NCBI RefSeq assembly: GCF_014287795.1
Contig: NZ_JACOON010000003.1
Location: 62,001-126,000, forward strand
Length of the DNA: 64,000 bases
Origin: Christensenella tenuis
GTDB lineage: Bacteria; Bacillota; Clostridia; Christensenellales; Christensenellaceae
Direction of reading: 5' to 3'
Part shown: positions 26,061 to 34,431 of the stretch, one piece after another
Numbering within the stretch: position 1 is the stretch's first letter
Layout of the letters: every line of letters starts with the position of its first letter
Notes under the pieces: model-generated
Told to the model about the DNA's origin: nothing
Seen by the model: the letters and a program-made list of their open reading frames with translations, nothing else
Databases searched by the model: none
Made by a program: the position numbers and the translations under genes

Positions 26061-26582
26061 TTACAGTTCTTCTTCCGTTTCCAGATACTCTTTTGCTTCG
26101 TTTACATAATGCTCCACAAGGCTGCGTTGATAATCGATATCCTTTTGCTCCAGCGTCCGTGCCACCTTGGCCGGCGATCCCATAATCATACTGTCGTCCG
26201 GAAATTCCTTATTCGGCGTCACAAGTGCTCCCGCTGCCACCAGGCAGTTCTTCCCAATCTTAACGCCATCCAGTACCACTGCGCCAATACCGATCAGCGA
26301 ACCCTCCCCGATTTCGCAGGAATGCAGGTTTGCGTTATGCCCTACTACAACATTATCACCGATAACAAGCGGTTCTTCGTCATTGGTATGCAATACGCTG
26401 TTATCCTGCACATTGGAATTCTTTCCTATTATGACCGGCTGTCCGACATCTCCGCGCAACACGGCGCACGGCCATATACTGGAATTTTCCTTCAATATGA
26501 CATCTCCCGCCACCACTGCGCTTTTGTGTACGAATGCAGTCGCATCGATTTGCGGTGTTTTTCCTTTAACTTTTGAAATCAT
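26061..26582 (-). CDS. Gamma-carbonic anhydrase-like hexapeptide protein
   Basis: A 173-residue left-handed beta-helix protein of the gamma-carbonic anhydrase/PaaY-YrdA group. Hexapeptide turns run from about residue 15 to 135, and the three metal-ligand histidines are placed as H-T-N-D-E-E-P, G-H-N-A-N-L-H; R-G-D and Q-D-N also match the active-site set. A C-terminal helix (R-S-L-V-E-H-Y-V-N-E-A-K-E-Y-L) completes the trimer. Carbonic anhydrase activity has been shown for some relatives and not for others. Its ATG overlaps the stop of the SCIFF maturase gene by four bases, so it is co-translated with it; the functional link is unclear. Confidence 0.9.
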   Translation of the reverse strand: MISKVKGKTPQIDATAFVHKSAVVAGDVILKENSSIWPCAVLRGDVGQPVIIGKNSNVQDNSVLHTNDEEPLVIGDNVVVGHNANLHSCEIGEGSLIGIGAVVLDGVKIGKNCLVAAGALVTPNKEFPDDSMIMGSPAKVARTLEQKDIDYQRSLVEHYVNEAKEYLETEEEL

Positions 26583-27913
26583 AACAAGTCCTCCTCAAAA
26601 ACCTTGATCGCTATCGCGGTCTCGATCCGCTTCTTTTCCGTCTCACATCCAAGCTCATACGGCTTCCTGATATCCCCGGTAGAATGGTACGCATTCGCCG
26701 CACATCCGCCCGAGCAATAATATTTTGCCCAGCATTCGCTGCATCCCTGCTTGGTGAATACATGAGTGTCCAGAAACATCTTTTTGATTTCCTGGTTGAC
26801 ATCCTCGTCATGGACGTTTCCCATAGAAAAATCTTCCATTCCCGCAAATTGATGGCAGGGATAAAGATTCCCGTCCGCAGTAACAGCAAGATATTCGCTT
26901 CCCGCGCCGCACCCCCGCAAACGCTTGTTGAGGCAGGGACCGGAATTAAGGTCAATCATAAAATGGAAAAAACAAAACCCTTTTCCCGCTTTTTCACGCT
27001 TAATATATTCCCTTGCAAGCATTTCATATTCATGCTTAAGCTGCGGAATATGCTCCGGCCTGATCGCATAACTTTCGCCCGTCACCACCGGCTCCACGGA
27101 AATCTGGTCAAACCCTGCATCCGCAATGGCGCATACGTCGTTTGAAAAATCAAGATTTTCCGCCGTGTAGGTACCGCGGACATAATATTCCTGCCCTCCG
27201 CGCCCATCCACGATTTTATGCGCATTCTTGAGCACTCTGTCATAACTTCCTTCTCCGGCAATATTTTTACGCATCTTATCATGTATTTCTTTCCGGCCGT
27301 CAATGCTGATTACTACGTTTTTCATTTCTTTGTTGATGAACTCCGCCATTTCGTCCGTCACATGGTAGGCGTTTGTCGTAAGCGTAAAGCGGATATTTTT
27401 GTCATGTAATTTCTCCTGCTGCCGGCCATATTCCACCGTCTGCTTCACAACATCAAAATTCATCAGCGGCTCGCCGCCAAAAAAATCTACTTCCAGATTC
27501 CTGCGCCCGCCGGAATGCGCGATCAGGAAATCGATTGCCGCCTTTGCCGTATCCACATCCATCAAAGCCCGCGCGCCGTGGTATTCTCCCGTATCCGCAA
27601 AACAATAAGAGCAGCGAAGGTTGCAGTCCTGCGCGACAAGAAGGCATAAAGCCTTAATCACAGGCGTATTAAACTGCGCGTTTTCGCCGTTAATCTCACA
27701 CTTCGAATATAAAAGCCCTTTTTGGGTCAATTCTTCGATTTCATCCAGGACTTCACGCGCATCTTCTCCTAAGTCATTCACAATCTGCTCGTTCGTCTTC
27801 CCTGCGTTTTTAAATGTAAGTACGCTCATTGCAGTTTTATCAATCGCATGCACCGAACCGGATTCCACATCCAGCGCCGCATACTTTCCGCAAAATTCTA
27901 TCAAATGAACCAT
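26579..27913 (-). CDS. scfB: SCIFF peptide maturase, radical SAM/SPASM
   Basis: A 444-residue radical SAM enzyme. The cluster motif C97-N-L-R-C101-S-Y-C104 is at the start of the barrel, G-G-E-P follows, and the SPASM domain carries the auxiliary clusters (C-L-N-K-R-L-R-G-C-G-A-G; Y-P-C-H-Q-F; C-S-E-C-W-A-K-Y-Y-C-S-G-G-C). The first 90 residues are a peptide-binding (RRE-like) domain. It forms thioether links in the six-cysteine SCIFF peptide encoded just upstream. The gene order scfA-scfB is conserved in Clostridia, and a hairpin between them probably lowers maturase level relative to substrate. Confidence 0.95.
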   Translation of the reverse strand: MVHLIEFCGKYAALDVESGSVHAIDKTAMSVLTFKNAGKTNEQIVNDLGEDAREVLDEIEELTQKGLLYSKCEINGENAQFNTPVIKALCLLVAQDCNLRCSYCFADTGEYHGARALMDVDTAKAAIDFLIAHSGGRRNLEVDFFGGEPLMNFDVVKQTVEYGRQQEKLHDKNIRFTLTTNAYHVTDEMAEFINKEMKNVVISIDGRKEIHDKMRKNIAGEGSYDRVLKNAHKIVDGRGGQEYYVRGTYTAENLDFSNDVCAIADAGFDQISVEPVVTGESYAIRPEHIPQLKHEYEMLAREYIKREKAGKGFCFFHFMIDLNSGPCLNKRLRGCGAGSEYLAVTADGNLYPCHQFAGMEDFSMGNVHDEDVNQEIKKMFLDTHVFTKQGCSECWAKYYCSGGCAANAYHSTGDIRKPYELGCETEKKRIETAIAIKVFEEDLL

Positions 27914-28000
27914 TTTTTCCCCTTCTTAAAAAACATATTCGCGTTTTGCCCCTTTTGCCGATATTTCTAATCATGCGCTCTCCTGCCGCACATGAAAAAT

Positions 28001-28023
28001 GGCGGCATAATCACAATGCCGCC
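28001..28023 (-). terminator. Hairpin between scfA and scfB (partial terminator)
   Basis: GGCGGCAT / ATGCCGCC with a seven-base loop and ATTTTT after the stem on the minus strand. It should end most scfA transcripts while letting some reach scfB. Confidence 0.75.
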
Positions 28024-28042
28024 ACCTCGTTACTCTAAAAAG

Positions 28043-28186
28043 TTAGTTTTTCTTTTCGCACTTCTGGTTTGCAAGCGTGCATGACGTTTTGCAGGCCGAC
28101 TGGCACGATGTCTGGCACTCCCCGCAGCCACCCGTACGCAGTGTATCCTTCAAATTGCTCTTCGTCACTGTCTTAATATGCTTCAT
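28043..28186 (-). CDS. scfA: Six-cysteine SCIFF ribosomal peptide precursor
   Basis: A 47-residue precursor starting MKHIKTVTKSNLKDTLRTGG, then a core with six cysteines spaced C-x2-C-x3-C-x3-C-x3-C-x6-C, which defines the SCIFF family (six cysteines in forty-five residues). The ATG at 28186 follows AGGAGG by eight bases; an in-frame extension upstream is not coding. The cysteines are joined by thioethers by the maturase downstream. SCIFF is nearly universal in Clostridia, but its biological role is not settled. It has its own promoter at 28219-28247. Confidence 0.95.
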   Translation of the reverse strand: MKHIKTVTKSNLKDTLRTGGCGECQTSCQSACKTSCTLANQKCEKKN

Positions 28187-28218
28187 CAGAAATTCCTCCT
28201 CGAAACTTTTACCTGTGT

Positions 28219-28247
28219 ATTGTATCACACGGCCTATAAAAACTCAA
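28219..28247 (-). promoter_or_regulatory. Promoter of scfA
   Basis: On the minus strand TTGAGT (28242-28247), 17 bases, TACAAT (28219-28224), immediately after the yajC stop and 33 bases before the scfA start. Confidence 0.7.
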
Positions 28248-28248
28248 G

Positions 28249-28653
28249 TTATTTCCCTTTTTTTGAGGTTTTCGCAGAAGAATCTTTCGTCTCGTCCTTC
28301 TTTGCTTCATCCTTCTTATCGTCGGTTTTTGCAGGAATTTCCTTTCCTTCTTCGAAGCTTTCCACGGAAGCGATTGCGCCTTTCGAGAGCACCAGCTTTG
28401 TTTTGTCCGGGCCGCACTCGATGGTCACAAGGTCTTCTTTGATCATGACGACTTTGCCATAGAACCCGCCGATCGTCTTGATCATGTCGCCCACGCGCAA
28501 ATTGCTGAGCATATTTTTAAACTGTTTTTCTTTTCTCTTGTTCGGAACAATGATGAGTACGATGAACACCACGATCAGCAGGATCGGGAAGAGCATCATC
28601 ATCATATTACTGGAACCGGCTGCGCTCGCTGCGCCACCATCACTAACTGGCAT
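28249..28653 (-). CDS. yajC: Preprotein translocase accessory subunit YajC
   Basis: A 134-residue YajC. One transmembrane segment (about residues 20-39, L-F-P-I-L-L-I-V-V-F-I-V-L-I-I-V-P) is followed by N-K-R-K-E-K-Q-F-K-N-M-L-S-N-L-R-V-G-D, the family core, and K-T-I-G-G-F-Y-G-K-V. The C-terminal 35 residues are a Lys/Asp/Glu-rich tail. It associates with SecDF in the Sec holotranslocon. It follows tgt by 82 bases, the common tgt-yajC order; secD and secF are not in the window. Confidence 0.95.
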   Translation of the reverse strand: MPVSDGGAASAAGSSNMMMMLFPILLIVVFIVLIIVPNKRKEKQFKNMLSNLRVGDMIKTIGGFYGKVVMIKEDLVTIECGPDKTKLVLSKGAIASVESFEEGKEIPAKTDDKKDEAKKDETKDSSAKTSKKGK

Positions 28654-28735
28654 ATTTTTTACCGCCTTTCAAATTCAAAAATCACTAATATTTATAATAT
28701 CGGTAAAGCACGCGCAAGTCAACCATTATTTCGCT

Positions 28736-29845
28736 TTACAGGCGGAAATTATCCATAAATTCACGTCTGAATTCCCCGAATGTTCCCGCCTCGATGTGTC
28801 CGTGTATTTCCTCCATCAGGCGGATCGTGAATCTCGTGTTGTGGATGGAAAGTAAAATCGCCCCCAAAATTTCATTGGTTTTCACGAGATGCCGGATATA
28901 GGCACGCGTATGGTTTTTGCATGCATAACAGTCGCATGTTTCATCGATGGGCCGAAAATCTTTCGCATACTCTGCATTACGGATCACGAGTTTCCCGTTT
29001 CTTACAAGCGCGGTACCGTTGCGGGCTATGCGCGTTTGCAGAACGCAGTCAAACATATCAACTCCGCGGGCGACTCCCTCCACGAGGCAGTCCGCCGTCC
29101 CGACGCCCATCAAATACCGCGGCTTTTCCTCCGGCAATACGTCGGTCACCACATCGAGCATCTCGTACATCATTGGCTTGGGTTCCCCCACGGAAAGCCC
29201 GCCGATGGCATTCCCGATAAAATCGAGCTTCGCAATCTCCTCGGCGCTCCGCTTACGCAAATCCGGATACATCCCCCCTTGCACAATCCCAAACAAGGCC
29301 TGGTCGCCGCGGGTCTGCGCATCCTTGCACCGCTTTGCCCAGCGGTGCGTCCGCTCCATTGAATGCTTCGTATAGTCGAAGTCTGCCGGATAAGGCGTGC
29401 ATTCATCGAGCACCATCATGATATCCGAACCGAGCGCTTCTTCGATTTCCACTACCTTTTCGGGAGTAAACATATGCCGCGATCCATCGAGGTGCGACTG
29501 GAATGCAGCTCCCTCTTCCGTCAATTTCCTGAGATCGCCGAGGCTGAACACCTGGAATCCTCCGCTATCTGTCAGAATCGGCTTTTTCCAGTTCATAAAT
29601 TGGTGCAGCCCGCCTGCCTCGCGAATCAGTTCATGCCCCGGCCGCATATAAAGATGATAGGTATTTCCCAGGATAATCTGCGCGCCCGCATGGAGCACCT
29701 GGTCGTTCGTCATCGCCTTGACGGTAGCCTGCGTGCCTACCGGCATAAATACCGGCGTTTTGATTTCGCCGTGCGGCGTATGTAAAACCCCGGTGCGCGC
29801 CTTGCTCCCACCGTCTCTTTTTTCCACCCGAAAATTAAATTCCAT
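28736..29845 (-). CDS. tgt: tRNA-guanine transglycosylase
   Basis: A 369-residue queuine/preQ1 tRNA-ribosyltransferase. The substrate pocket D-S-G-G-F-Q-V-F-S-L, the catalytic Asp region M-V-L-D-E-C-T-P-Y-P, G-I-V-Q-G-G and L-M-G-V-G-T are present; the zinc site is C-D-C-Y-A-C-x(n)-H. It exchanges guanine 34 for preQ1 in tRNAs with GUN anticodons. Full-length and normal for bacteria. The partner enzyme QueA is encoded at 46623 in another unit, so the queuosine genes are split within this region. Confidence 0.97.
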   Translation of the reverse strand: MEFNFRVEKRDGGSKARTGVLHTPHGEIKTPVFMPVGTQATVKAMTNDQVLHAGAQIILGNTYHLYMRPGHELIREAGGLHQFMNWKKPILTDSGGFQVFSLGDLRKLTEEGAAFQSHLDGSRHMFTPEKVVEIEEALGSDIMMVLDECTPYPADFDYTKHSMERTHRWAKRCKDAQTRGDQALFGIVQGGMYPDLRKRSAEEIAKLDFIGNAIGGLSVGEPKPMMYEMLDVVTDVLPEEKPRYLMGVGTADCLVEGVARGVDMFDCVLQTRIARNGTALVRNGKLVIRNAEYAKDFRPIDETCDCYACKNHTRAYIRHLVKTNEILGAILLSIHNTRFTIRLMEEIHGHIEAGTFGEFRREFMDNFRL

Positions 29846-29906
29846 GTATTACCTCTCTGCACTGTAATCTGCTTTATTCTACCAGACTGCATCAAAAAAG
29901 TAAATT

Positions 29907-31385
29907 TTAAAGCTCTATTGTTTTTGTAGCCACACCCTCTTCAAAGGCGCTGTCATGCTCTACAAACAGCATAGTGGGCGCGCACTCCCTGAGCAGACGC
30001 TCGATTTGCATGCGGGACAGCACATCGATATAATTGAGCGGTTCATCCCAAACATAAAGATGCGCCCGTTCGCATAAACTTTTCGCAAGCAGCACTTTCT
30101 TCTTTTGCCCTGCGCTGAAATTTTCCATACTTTTTTCAAACTGGCTCCTTGAAAAATCCAATTTGCGCAGCAACGTCAGAAACAGCGTCCTGTCCAGGCT
30201 GCTTTCTTCCGCAAACCGCTCCAGGCTCCCGCTCAGAAAAGACGGATCCTGCGGCACATAGGAAATCACGAGGCCGCTTGCGCTTCGGAAACTTCCCCGA
30301 AACTCTACGCTTTCGCCGCATACAAGCTTTAATACGCTTGATTTCCCACAGCCGTTTTTTCCACGAAGCGCAATCCGTTCCCCATTTTCCAAAGTAAAAT
30401 TTACCGGCCCGCACACTTCTTTTTCCCCATATCTCAGAAAAACATCCCGGTATTCTATAAGCCGGTTTGCGTGGTGAACCAACGGATGAACGAACACGTC
30501 CTCCATTTTTTCGACATTTTTCAAGAGTTTGGCTTTTTCTTCGGCCGCTTTTTCTGCCCGCCGTTCTGCCGTCTTCGCCCTTTTCATCATTTTAGCCGCT
30601 TTGTGCCCAATATATCCCCTATCCGGACGCAGCCCCGCAGTGCGTTCCCCCTTTTTGGAGCATTCCACTTTTTGTGACCATCCTTTTTTTTGCCGCGCGG
30701 TTTTCGCGAGACGTCCTATTTCTTTTTTCAACTGGATATTTTGTTCTAATTCATGCACGTCCTGCCGTTCCTTATTTTGAATCCATACAGAGAAAGTTCC
30801 ATTTCGTATCTCTATGTTTGTACGGTTGATTGATAAAACGTGGTCGATACACCTGTCTAAAAAATTCCTGTCATGGGAAACAAGAATAAAGCCTTTCTTT
30901 TGGCATAAATAATCGGCCACCGTTCTTCTTGCCTGTGCATCGAGATGATTGGTCGGCTCATCCAGCAGCAGAAAATTGTTTTCTTTTGAAAACAATGCCG
31001 CAAGCAGCACTTTGGTTTGTTCTCCATTGCTCAGCGTTCCAAAAGAACGCCATAAAGCCTCTTGTGGTACTGCAAGAAGATTCAGTTCCCGCAGAAGCTG
31101 CCATTCCTCCGCACCCGGACATATCCCGCGCGCCACATCCATGGTGATTTCCGATGAATCCGCAACCGCAAATGGGAAATAATCAAACGGAACGGCACTT
31201 GCAATGGTTCCTTTATACGGATATTTGCCCATCAGCAAGTTCAGAAGAGTCGTTTTACCGCATCCATTCCGTCCAATCAATCCAAGCCTCCAATCCGTAT
31301 CCACCTGAAAAGATACATGTTCAAACACCATATCATAGCTTCCGTCATAGCAAAATGACAGGTCGTCTACATTGATTTGGGACAT
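29907..31385 (-). CDS. ABC-F ribosomal protection protein (Lsa-like)
   Basis: A 492-residue ABC-F protein with two ATPase domains and no membrane part. Walker A motifs are G-R-N-G-C-G-K-T-T (about residue 40) and G-K-N-G-C-G-K-S-S (second half); signatures are L-S-N-G-E-Q-T-K-V and F-S-A-G-Q-K-K-K-V. Between them lies a long basic interdomain linker (Q-K-K-G-W-S-Q-K-V-E-C-S-K-K-G-E-R), as in antibiotic-resistance ABC-Fs. The start MSQINVDDLSFCYDGSYD resembles Lsa/Vga proteins that remove lincosamides, pleuromutilins and streptogramin A from the ribosome. GGAGGG precedes the ATG at 31385. Expression is probably switched on by ribosome-stalling drugs through the leader at 31450-31608. Resistance itself is inferred. 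Confidence 0.9.
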   Translation of the reverse strand: MSQINVDDLSFCYDGSYDMVFEHVSFQVDTDWRLGLIGRNGCGKTTLLNLLMGKYPYKGTIASAVPFDYFPFAVADSSEITMDVARGICPGAEEWQLLRELNLLAVPQEALWRSFGTLSNGEQTKVLLAALFSKENNFLLLDEPTNHLDAQARRTVADYLCQKKGFILVSHDRNFLDRCIDHVLSINRTNIEIRNGTFSVWIQNKERQDVHELEQNIQLKKEIGRLAKTARQKKGWSQKVECSKKGERTAGLRPDRGYIGHKAAKMMKRAKTAERRAEKAAEEKAKLLKNVEKMEDVFVHPLVHHANRLIEYRDVFLRYGEKEVCGPVNFTLENGERIALRGKNGCGKSSVLKLVCGESVEFRGSFRSASGLVISYVPQDPSFLSGSLERFAEESSLDRTLFLTLLRKLDFSRSQFEKSMENFSAGQKKKVLLAKSLCERAHLYVWDEPLNYIDVLSRMQIERLLRECAPTMLFVEHDSAFEEGVATKTIEL

Positions 31386-31449
31386 TACTATCACCCTCCT
31401 TTGCAGTTCCAACCGTTGCTGCGCAGGGGCGGAACTTTTCCATAAAAAA

Positions 31450-31482
31450 ACCTGCAAGAAAATACGTCATTTTCCCGCAGGT
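31450..31482 (-). terminator. Attenuator terminator upstream of the ABC-F gene
   Basis: On the minus strand ACCTGCGGGAAAAT pairs with ATTTTCTTGCAGGT around GACGT (two inner mismatches), followed by seven T, 65 bases before the start codon. Its 3' arm can instead pair with segment 31525-31539. Confidence 0.85.
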
Positions 31483-31524
31483 CGCAAAATCCCGCAAACA
31501 GTTATGGTCCCAGGCAATTTCAAA

Positions 31525-31539
31525 ACGTAATTTCTTGCA
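31525..31539 (-). promoter_or_regulatory. Antiterminator segment of the ABC-F leader
   Basis: Minus-strand TGCAAGAAATTACGT is complementary in 14 of 15 positions to the terminator's 3' side (ACGTATTTTCTTGCA). Its first part GCAAGAAAT is also perfectly complementary over nine bases to ATTTCTTGC inside the leader-peptide codons. It can therefore pair with either, which is the switch of the attenuator. Confidence 0.75.
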
Positions 31540-31587
31540 CGGAAACGGCAAACACAAACTGTCCTTCGTTTCCAACATAATATGTCT

Positions 31588-31608
31588 TCAGCAAGAAATA
31601 TTGCGCAT
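31588..31608 (-). CDS. Leader peptide MRNISC controlling the ABC-F gene
   Basis: Six codons (M-R-N-I-S-C) and TGA, with a GAGGAGG ribosome site (31616-31622) seven bases before the ATG and 29 bases after the promoter -10. Codons 4-6 contain the sequence that sequesters the antiterminator. A drug-stalled ribosome here would free the antiterminator and let transcription reach the ABC-F gene. This follows the known logic of ABC-F and erm leaders; the peptide itself is inferred from sequence. Confidence 0.7.
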   Translation of the reverse strand: MRNISC

Positions 31609-31636
31609 CGAACTGCCTCCTCTTTTTACTACCGTT

Positions 31637-31666
31637 ACTATAGCATCCGCAGGCCAATGCCGTCAA
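31637..31666 (-). promoter_or_regulatory. Promoter of the ABC-F unit
   Basis: On the minus strand TTGACG (31661-31666), 18 bases, TATAGT (31637-31642) with an extended TGC before the -10. Confidence 0.75.
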
Positions 31667-31807
31667 GTTCTTTCCATCTGCCAACAAATCAGGGGCCGGC
31701 CCTTGCCTGCCGGATCAATCAATTTCATTCTAAGTAGGGAGTATTCTATTCTTTTTTTGGCTGCATATCCGGCCCCTCGGCACATCCTTACCCATTTTTG
31801 GCCTGAT

Positions 31808-33448
31808 TTATCGCACGCTCTCCCCCAAGCGGCAATACCGCCGGAACGCCTCTGCGTAACTTCTCTTCCGCGCGGTATTCGGAACATATTCGCTCACATA
31901 TCCTTCGCAAATCGCTTCCTGCGCTGCAAATATGTCAGAATAGGCTCCGCATGCCGCCGCCGCGAAAACCGCAGCTCCGCGGGCGCAGGCCTGCGCGGAC
32001 GCCGAAACATAAATTGGGCGCTCCAACGCATCTGCCATCGTCTGCATCACATACGGAGATTTCTGCGCGATCCCTCCGACGGCGATTATTGTTTCAATAG
32101 CAAGGCCTTCACGGCTCAGGCTGTCAATGATCCGCTTCCAACCAAAAGCCGTCGCAAGAACAAGGCTCTGGAACACCTGCGGCGGCTCAGTTCCAAGGGA
32201 AAGCCCCGCGATCGCCCCGCGCGCGGATTCATCGGCATACGGATACCGCCTGCCGTTGAACCAGTCGAGTGCAGGCAACGCGCTTCCAATATCAAGGGCT
32301 TCCGCCTGCCTCGTTAGCTCGCCCAGCAGTTTTTCCGACAGCTCCCTTTTCGTTTTTTCATCCCCGAATTGTTCGCTTGGCCATATCAGGAACCGTTTCA
32401 GCCATGCATATACGTCGCCAAAGGCGGATTGTCCTGCCTCAATTCCCATATACCCGGGAAGAATCGAATCTTCCGCCATTCCACAGGCATAGGCCATCTG
32501 CCTGGTCGGCAGGCGCTCCGCCCGCTCTATCATCATATCAACGGCAGAAGTCCCAAGATTAGCGACTAAAATCCTCTCGCGGACTCCCGCTCCCACCGCG
32601 CCGGCGTGCGCGTCAAACGAGCATCCGCCCACGGCCACTCCCGCTGGCAGGCCAAGTCTCTCCGCCCATTTTTTACACAGCATACCAACTTTTGTTCCCG
32701 CAGGTTTTACGTTTCTCCCAAAATTGAGTGCGGCCTTTTTCAATGCCGGATCCAGCGATCCGAGGCATTCCGCGTCCGGAAGCCCGTCCCACTCGCTGTG
32801 CCACAGCGCTTTATGCCCTGCCGCACACGAACAGCGGTACATCGTCAGCGGATCCGTATTGCCGGCAAGTTCTCCCGTAATCCAGTCACAATGCTCGACC
32901 CAGCTGAACGCGGCCTCCCGTATTTTTTCCGATAAGCGGCTGGTACGAAGTATCTTCGCCCAATACCATTCGCTGGAATAGACGCCTTGATACTTGGTAT
33001 AATCCAAACCATGCCAGTCGGAGAGTACACGGTTGATTTCTTCCGCTTCGTTGACTGCCGCGTGATCCTTCCACAGATGGAACATCGCTCCGGTATCTTC
33101 TTCAAATCCCCTTGTAAGCGCAAGCGGGGTTCCCGCCCGGTCGACAGGGCACGGCGTCGAGCCTGTGGTATCCACCGCAATTCCCCGCACTGCCTTTCGC
33201 ACTCTATCTCCAGCCTTCCCAAGTGCCTCTGCGGCAACTGTTTCCAGCGCCTCGAGATAATCCGCCGGATGTTGCCGGAAAATCCCCTCCTCCGGCAACT
33301 GATACAATCCGTTGATCCACCTGGGATAGGTGCATACGGCTTCCGCACACATAGAGCCGTCCGTAAGATCCACCACCACTGCGCGCACCGAATCGCTGCC
33401 AAAATCAGCTCCCAGCACGTATCCTCTCTCGCTTGTAGGCATTTCCAT
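31808..33448 (-). CDS. FGGY-family carbohydrate kinase (ribulokinase-like)
   Basis: A 546-residue FGGY kinase with the length and internal motifs of ribulokinase AraB: the N-terminal phosphate loop G-A-D-F-G-S-D-S-V-R-A-V-V-V-D, D-T-T-G-S-T-P-C-P-V-D, and G-G-C-S-F-D-A-H-A-G-A-V-G-A-G with the catalytic Asp. It phosphorylates a ketopentose (L- or D-ribulose are usual for the family; apulose or xylulose kinases are related). Its ATG overlaps the permease stop (TGATG), so it is co-translated as the last gene of the transketolase/importer operon. The product, a ketopentose phosphate, would suit the split transketolase at the operon head. The exact sugar is not determined. Confidence 0.88.
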   Translation of the reverse strand: MEMPTSERGYVLGADFGSDSVRAVVVDLTDGSMCAEAVCTYPRWINGLYQLPEEGIFRQHPADYLEALETVAAEALGKAGDRVRKAVRGIAVDTTGSTPCPVDRAGTPLALTRGFEEDTGAMFHLWKDHAAVNEAEEINRVLSDWHGLDYTKYQGVYSSEWYWAKILRTSRLSEKIREAAFSWVEHCDWITGELAGNTDPLTMYRCSCAAGHKALWHSEWDGLPDAECLGSLDPALKKAALNFGRNVKPAGTKVGMLCKKWAERLGLPAGVAVGGCSFDAHAGAVGAGVRERILVANLGTSAVDMMIERAERLPTRQMAYACGMAEDSILPGYMGIEAGQSAFGDVYAWLKRFLIWPSEQFGDEKTKRELSEKLLGELTRQAEALDIGSALPALDWFNGRRYPYADESARGAIAGLSLGTEPPQVFQSLVLATAFGWKRIIDSLSREGLAIETIIAVGGIAQKSPYVMQTMADALERPIYVSASAQACARGAAVFAAAACGAYSDIFAAQEAICEGYVSEYVPNTARKRSYAEAFRRYCRLGESVR

Positions 33449-34431
33449 CACTGTCTTGCCATCTTCCTATTCTTCAGAATATCAAAACCGACGGCCAATA
33501 TGATGACCAGCCCCTTTATAATCATCTGTACATAAGACGAAATATGGAGCAAATTCAGGCCGTTGCTGAGTATTCCGATCACCAACGCGCCGATGATTGT
33601 TCCGCCGATCGTACCGATCCCGCCGTTGAAGCTCGTACCGCCCAGCACCGCCGCAGCAATAGCGTCCGCCTCATATCCGTCACCCGCCGTCGGCTGGCCC
33701 GAATACATCCGGGAGGCAAGCACGATGCCTGCAAGTGCCGAAAGGATACCTGAGATCATATAGACACGGATCGTAAGCCCTTTGATCTTGATGCCCGCGA
33801 AACGCGCTGCGTTCTCATTTCCGCCTACCGCATACATCCGCCTGCCAAATTTAGTCTTATAAAGCAGGATCGACATCACGACCGCGGTTACAACAAGGAT
33901 ATAGATCGGTATCGGAATTCCAAACAAATAGCCGTTGCCAATCACCGTAAACAGTTCATTTTTTGAGGCTACGGACCGCCCGTCCGTAATCAGGTAACAC
34001 AGCCCGCGCAGCGATCCCATCAAAGACAGTGTCACGATGAAAGGAGGCATGCCGGTGAAAGCGATGATCGTACCGTTTATCAGGCCGATCGCCGCTCCAA
34101 ACAGGAGCGCCACGATGATCGCCGGGGCGATCGCAACACCGCTTTCCATCAGCATAACCACCGCGACTCCACTTGCCCCAACCACAGAACCTACGGTCAA
34201 ATCAATCCCGCCGATAATCAGCACAAAGGTCATGCCGATCGCGAGGAATGCATTGATGCATATCTGCCGCAGCACGGTAAGCAGATTGTTTGCCGTCAAA
34301 AACGAATCCGTTGCGATGGATAATACCGCGCAAAGCGCCAGCAGCGCGATCAGTATGCCCATATTGTTTTTGAAAAAAACGACGACCGGATTCGAGCCGA
34401 CTCCAATCTTATTTTCACTAATTTTTTGCAT
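33448..34431 (-). CDS. Sugar ABC transporter permease (RbsC-like)
   Basis: A 327-residue permease of the ribose family with about ten hydrophobic segments. D-L-T-V-G-S-V-V-G-A-S-G and A-A-R-F-A-G-I-K are the recognised family stretches, and A-A-A-V-L-G-G-T-S-F-N-G-G-I-G-T-I-G-G-T is the signature near the C-terminus. The ATG at 34431 follows GGGAGG by eight bases and overlaps the end of the ATPase gene by 14 bases. It works with the ATPase and RbsB-like lipoprotein of this operon. The sugar should be the one used by the adjacent kinase. Confidence 0.93.
   Translation of the reverse strand: MQKISENKIGVGSNPVVVFFKNNMGILIALLALCAVLSIATDSFLTANNLLTVLRQICINAFLAIGMTFVLIIGGIDLTVGSVVGASGVAVVMLMESGVAIAPAIIVALLFGAAIGLINGTIIAFTGMPPFIVTLSLMGSLRGLCYLITDGRSVASKNELFTVIGNGYLFGIPIPIYILVVTAVVMSILLYKTKFGRRMYAVGGNENAARFAGIKIKGLTIRVYMISGILSALAGIVLASRMYSGQPTAGDGYEADAIAAAVLGGTSFNGGIGTIGGTIIGALVIGILSNGLNLLHISSYVQMIIKGLVIILAVGFDILKNRKMARQ

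Noticed and set aside
31345..31578. 77-codon frame upstream of and into the ABC-F gene
   Set aside because: It crosses the attenuator and overlaps the ABC-F start in another frame; the six-codon leader has a far better ribosome site.
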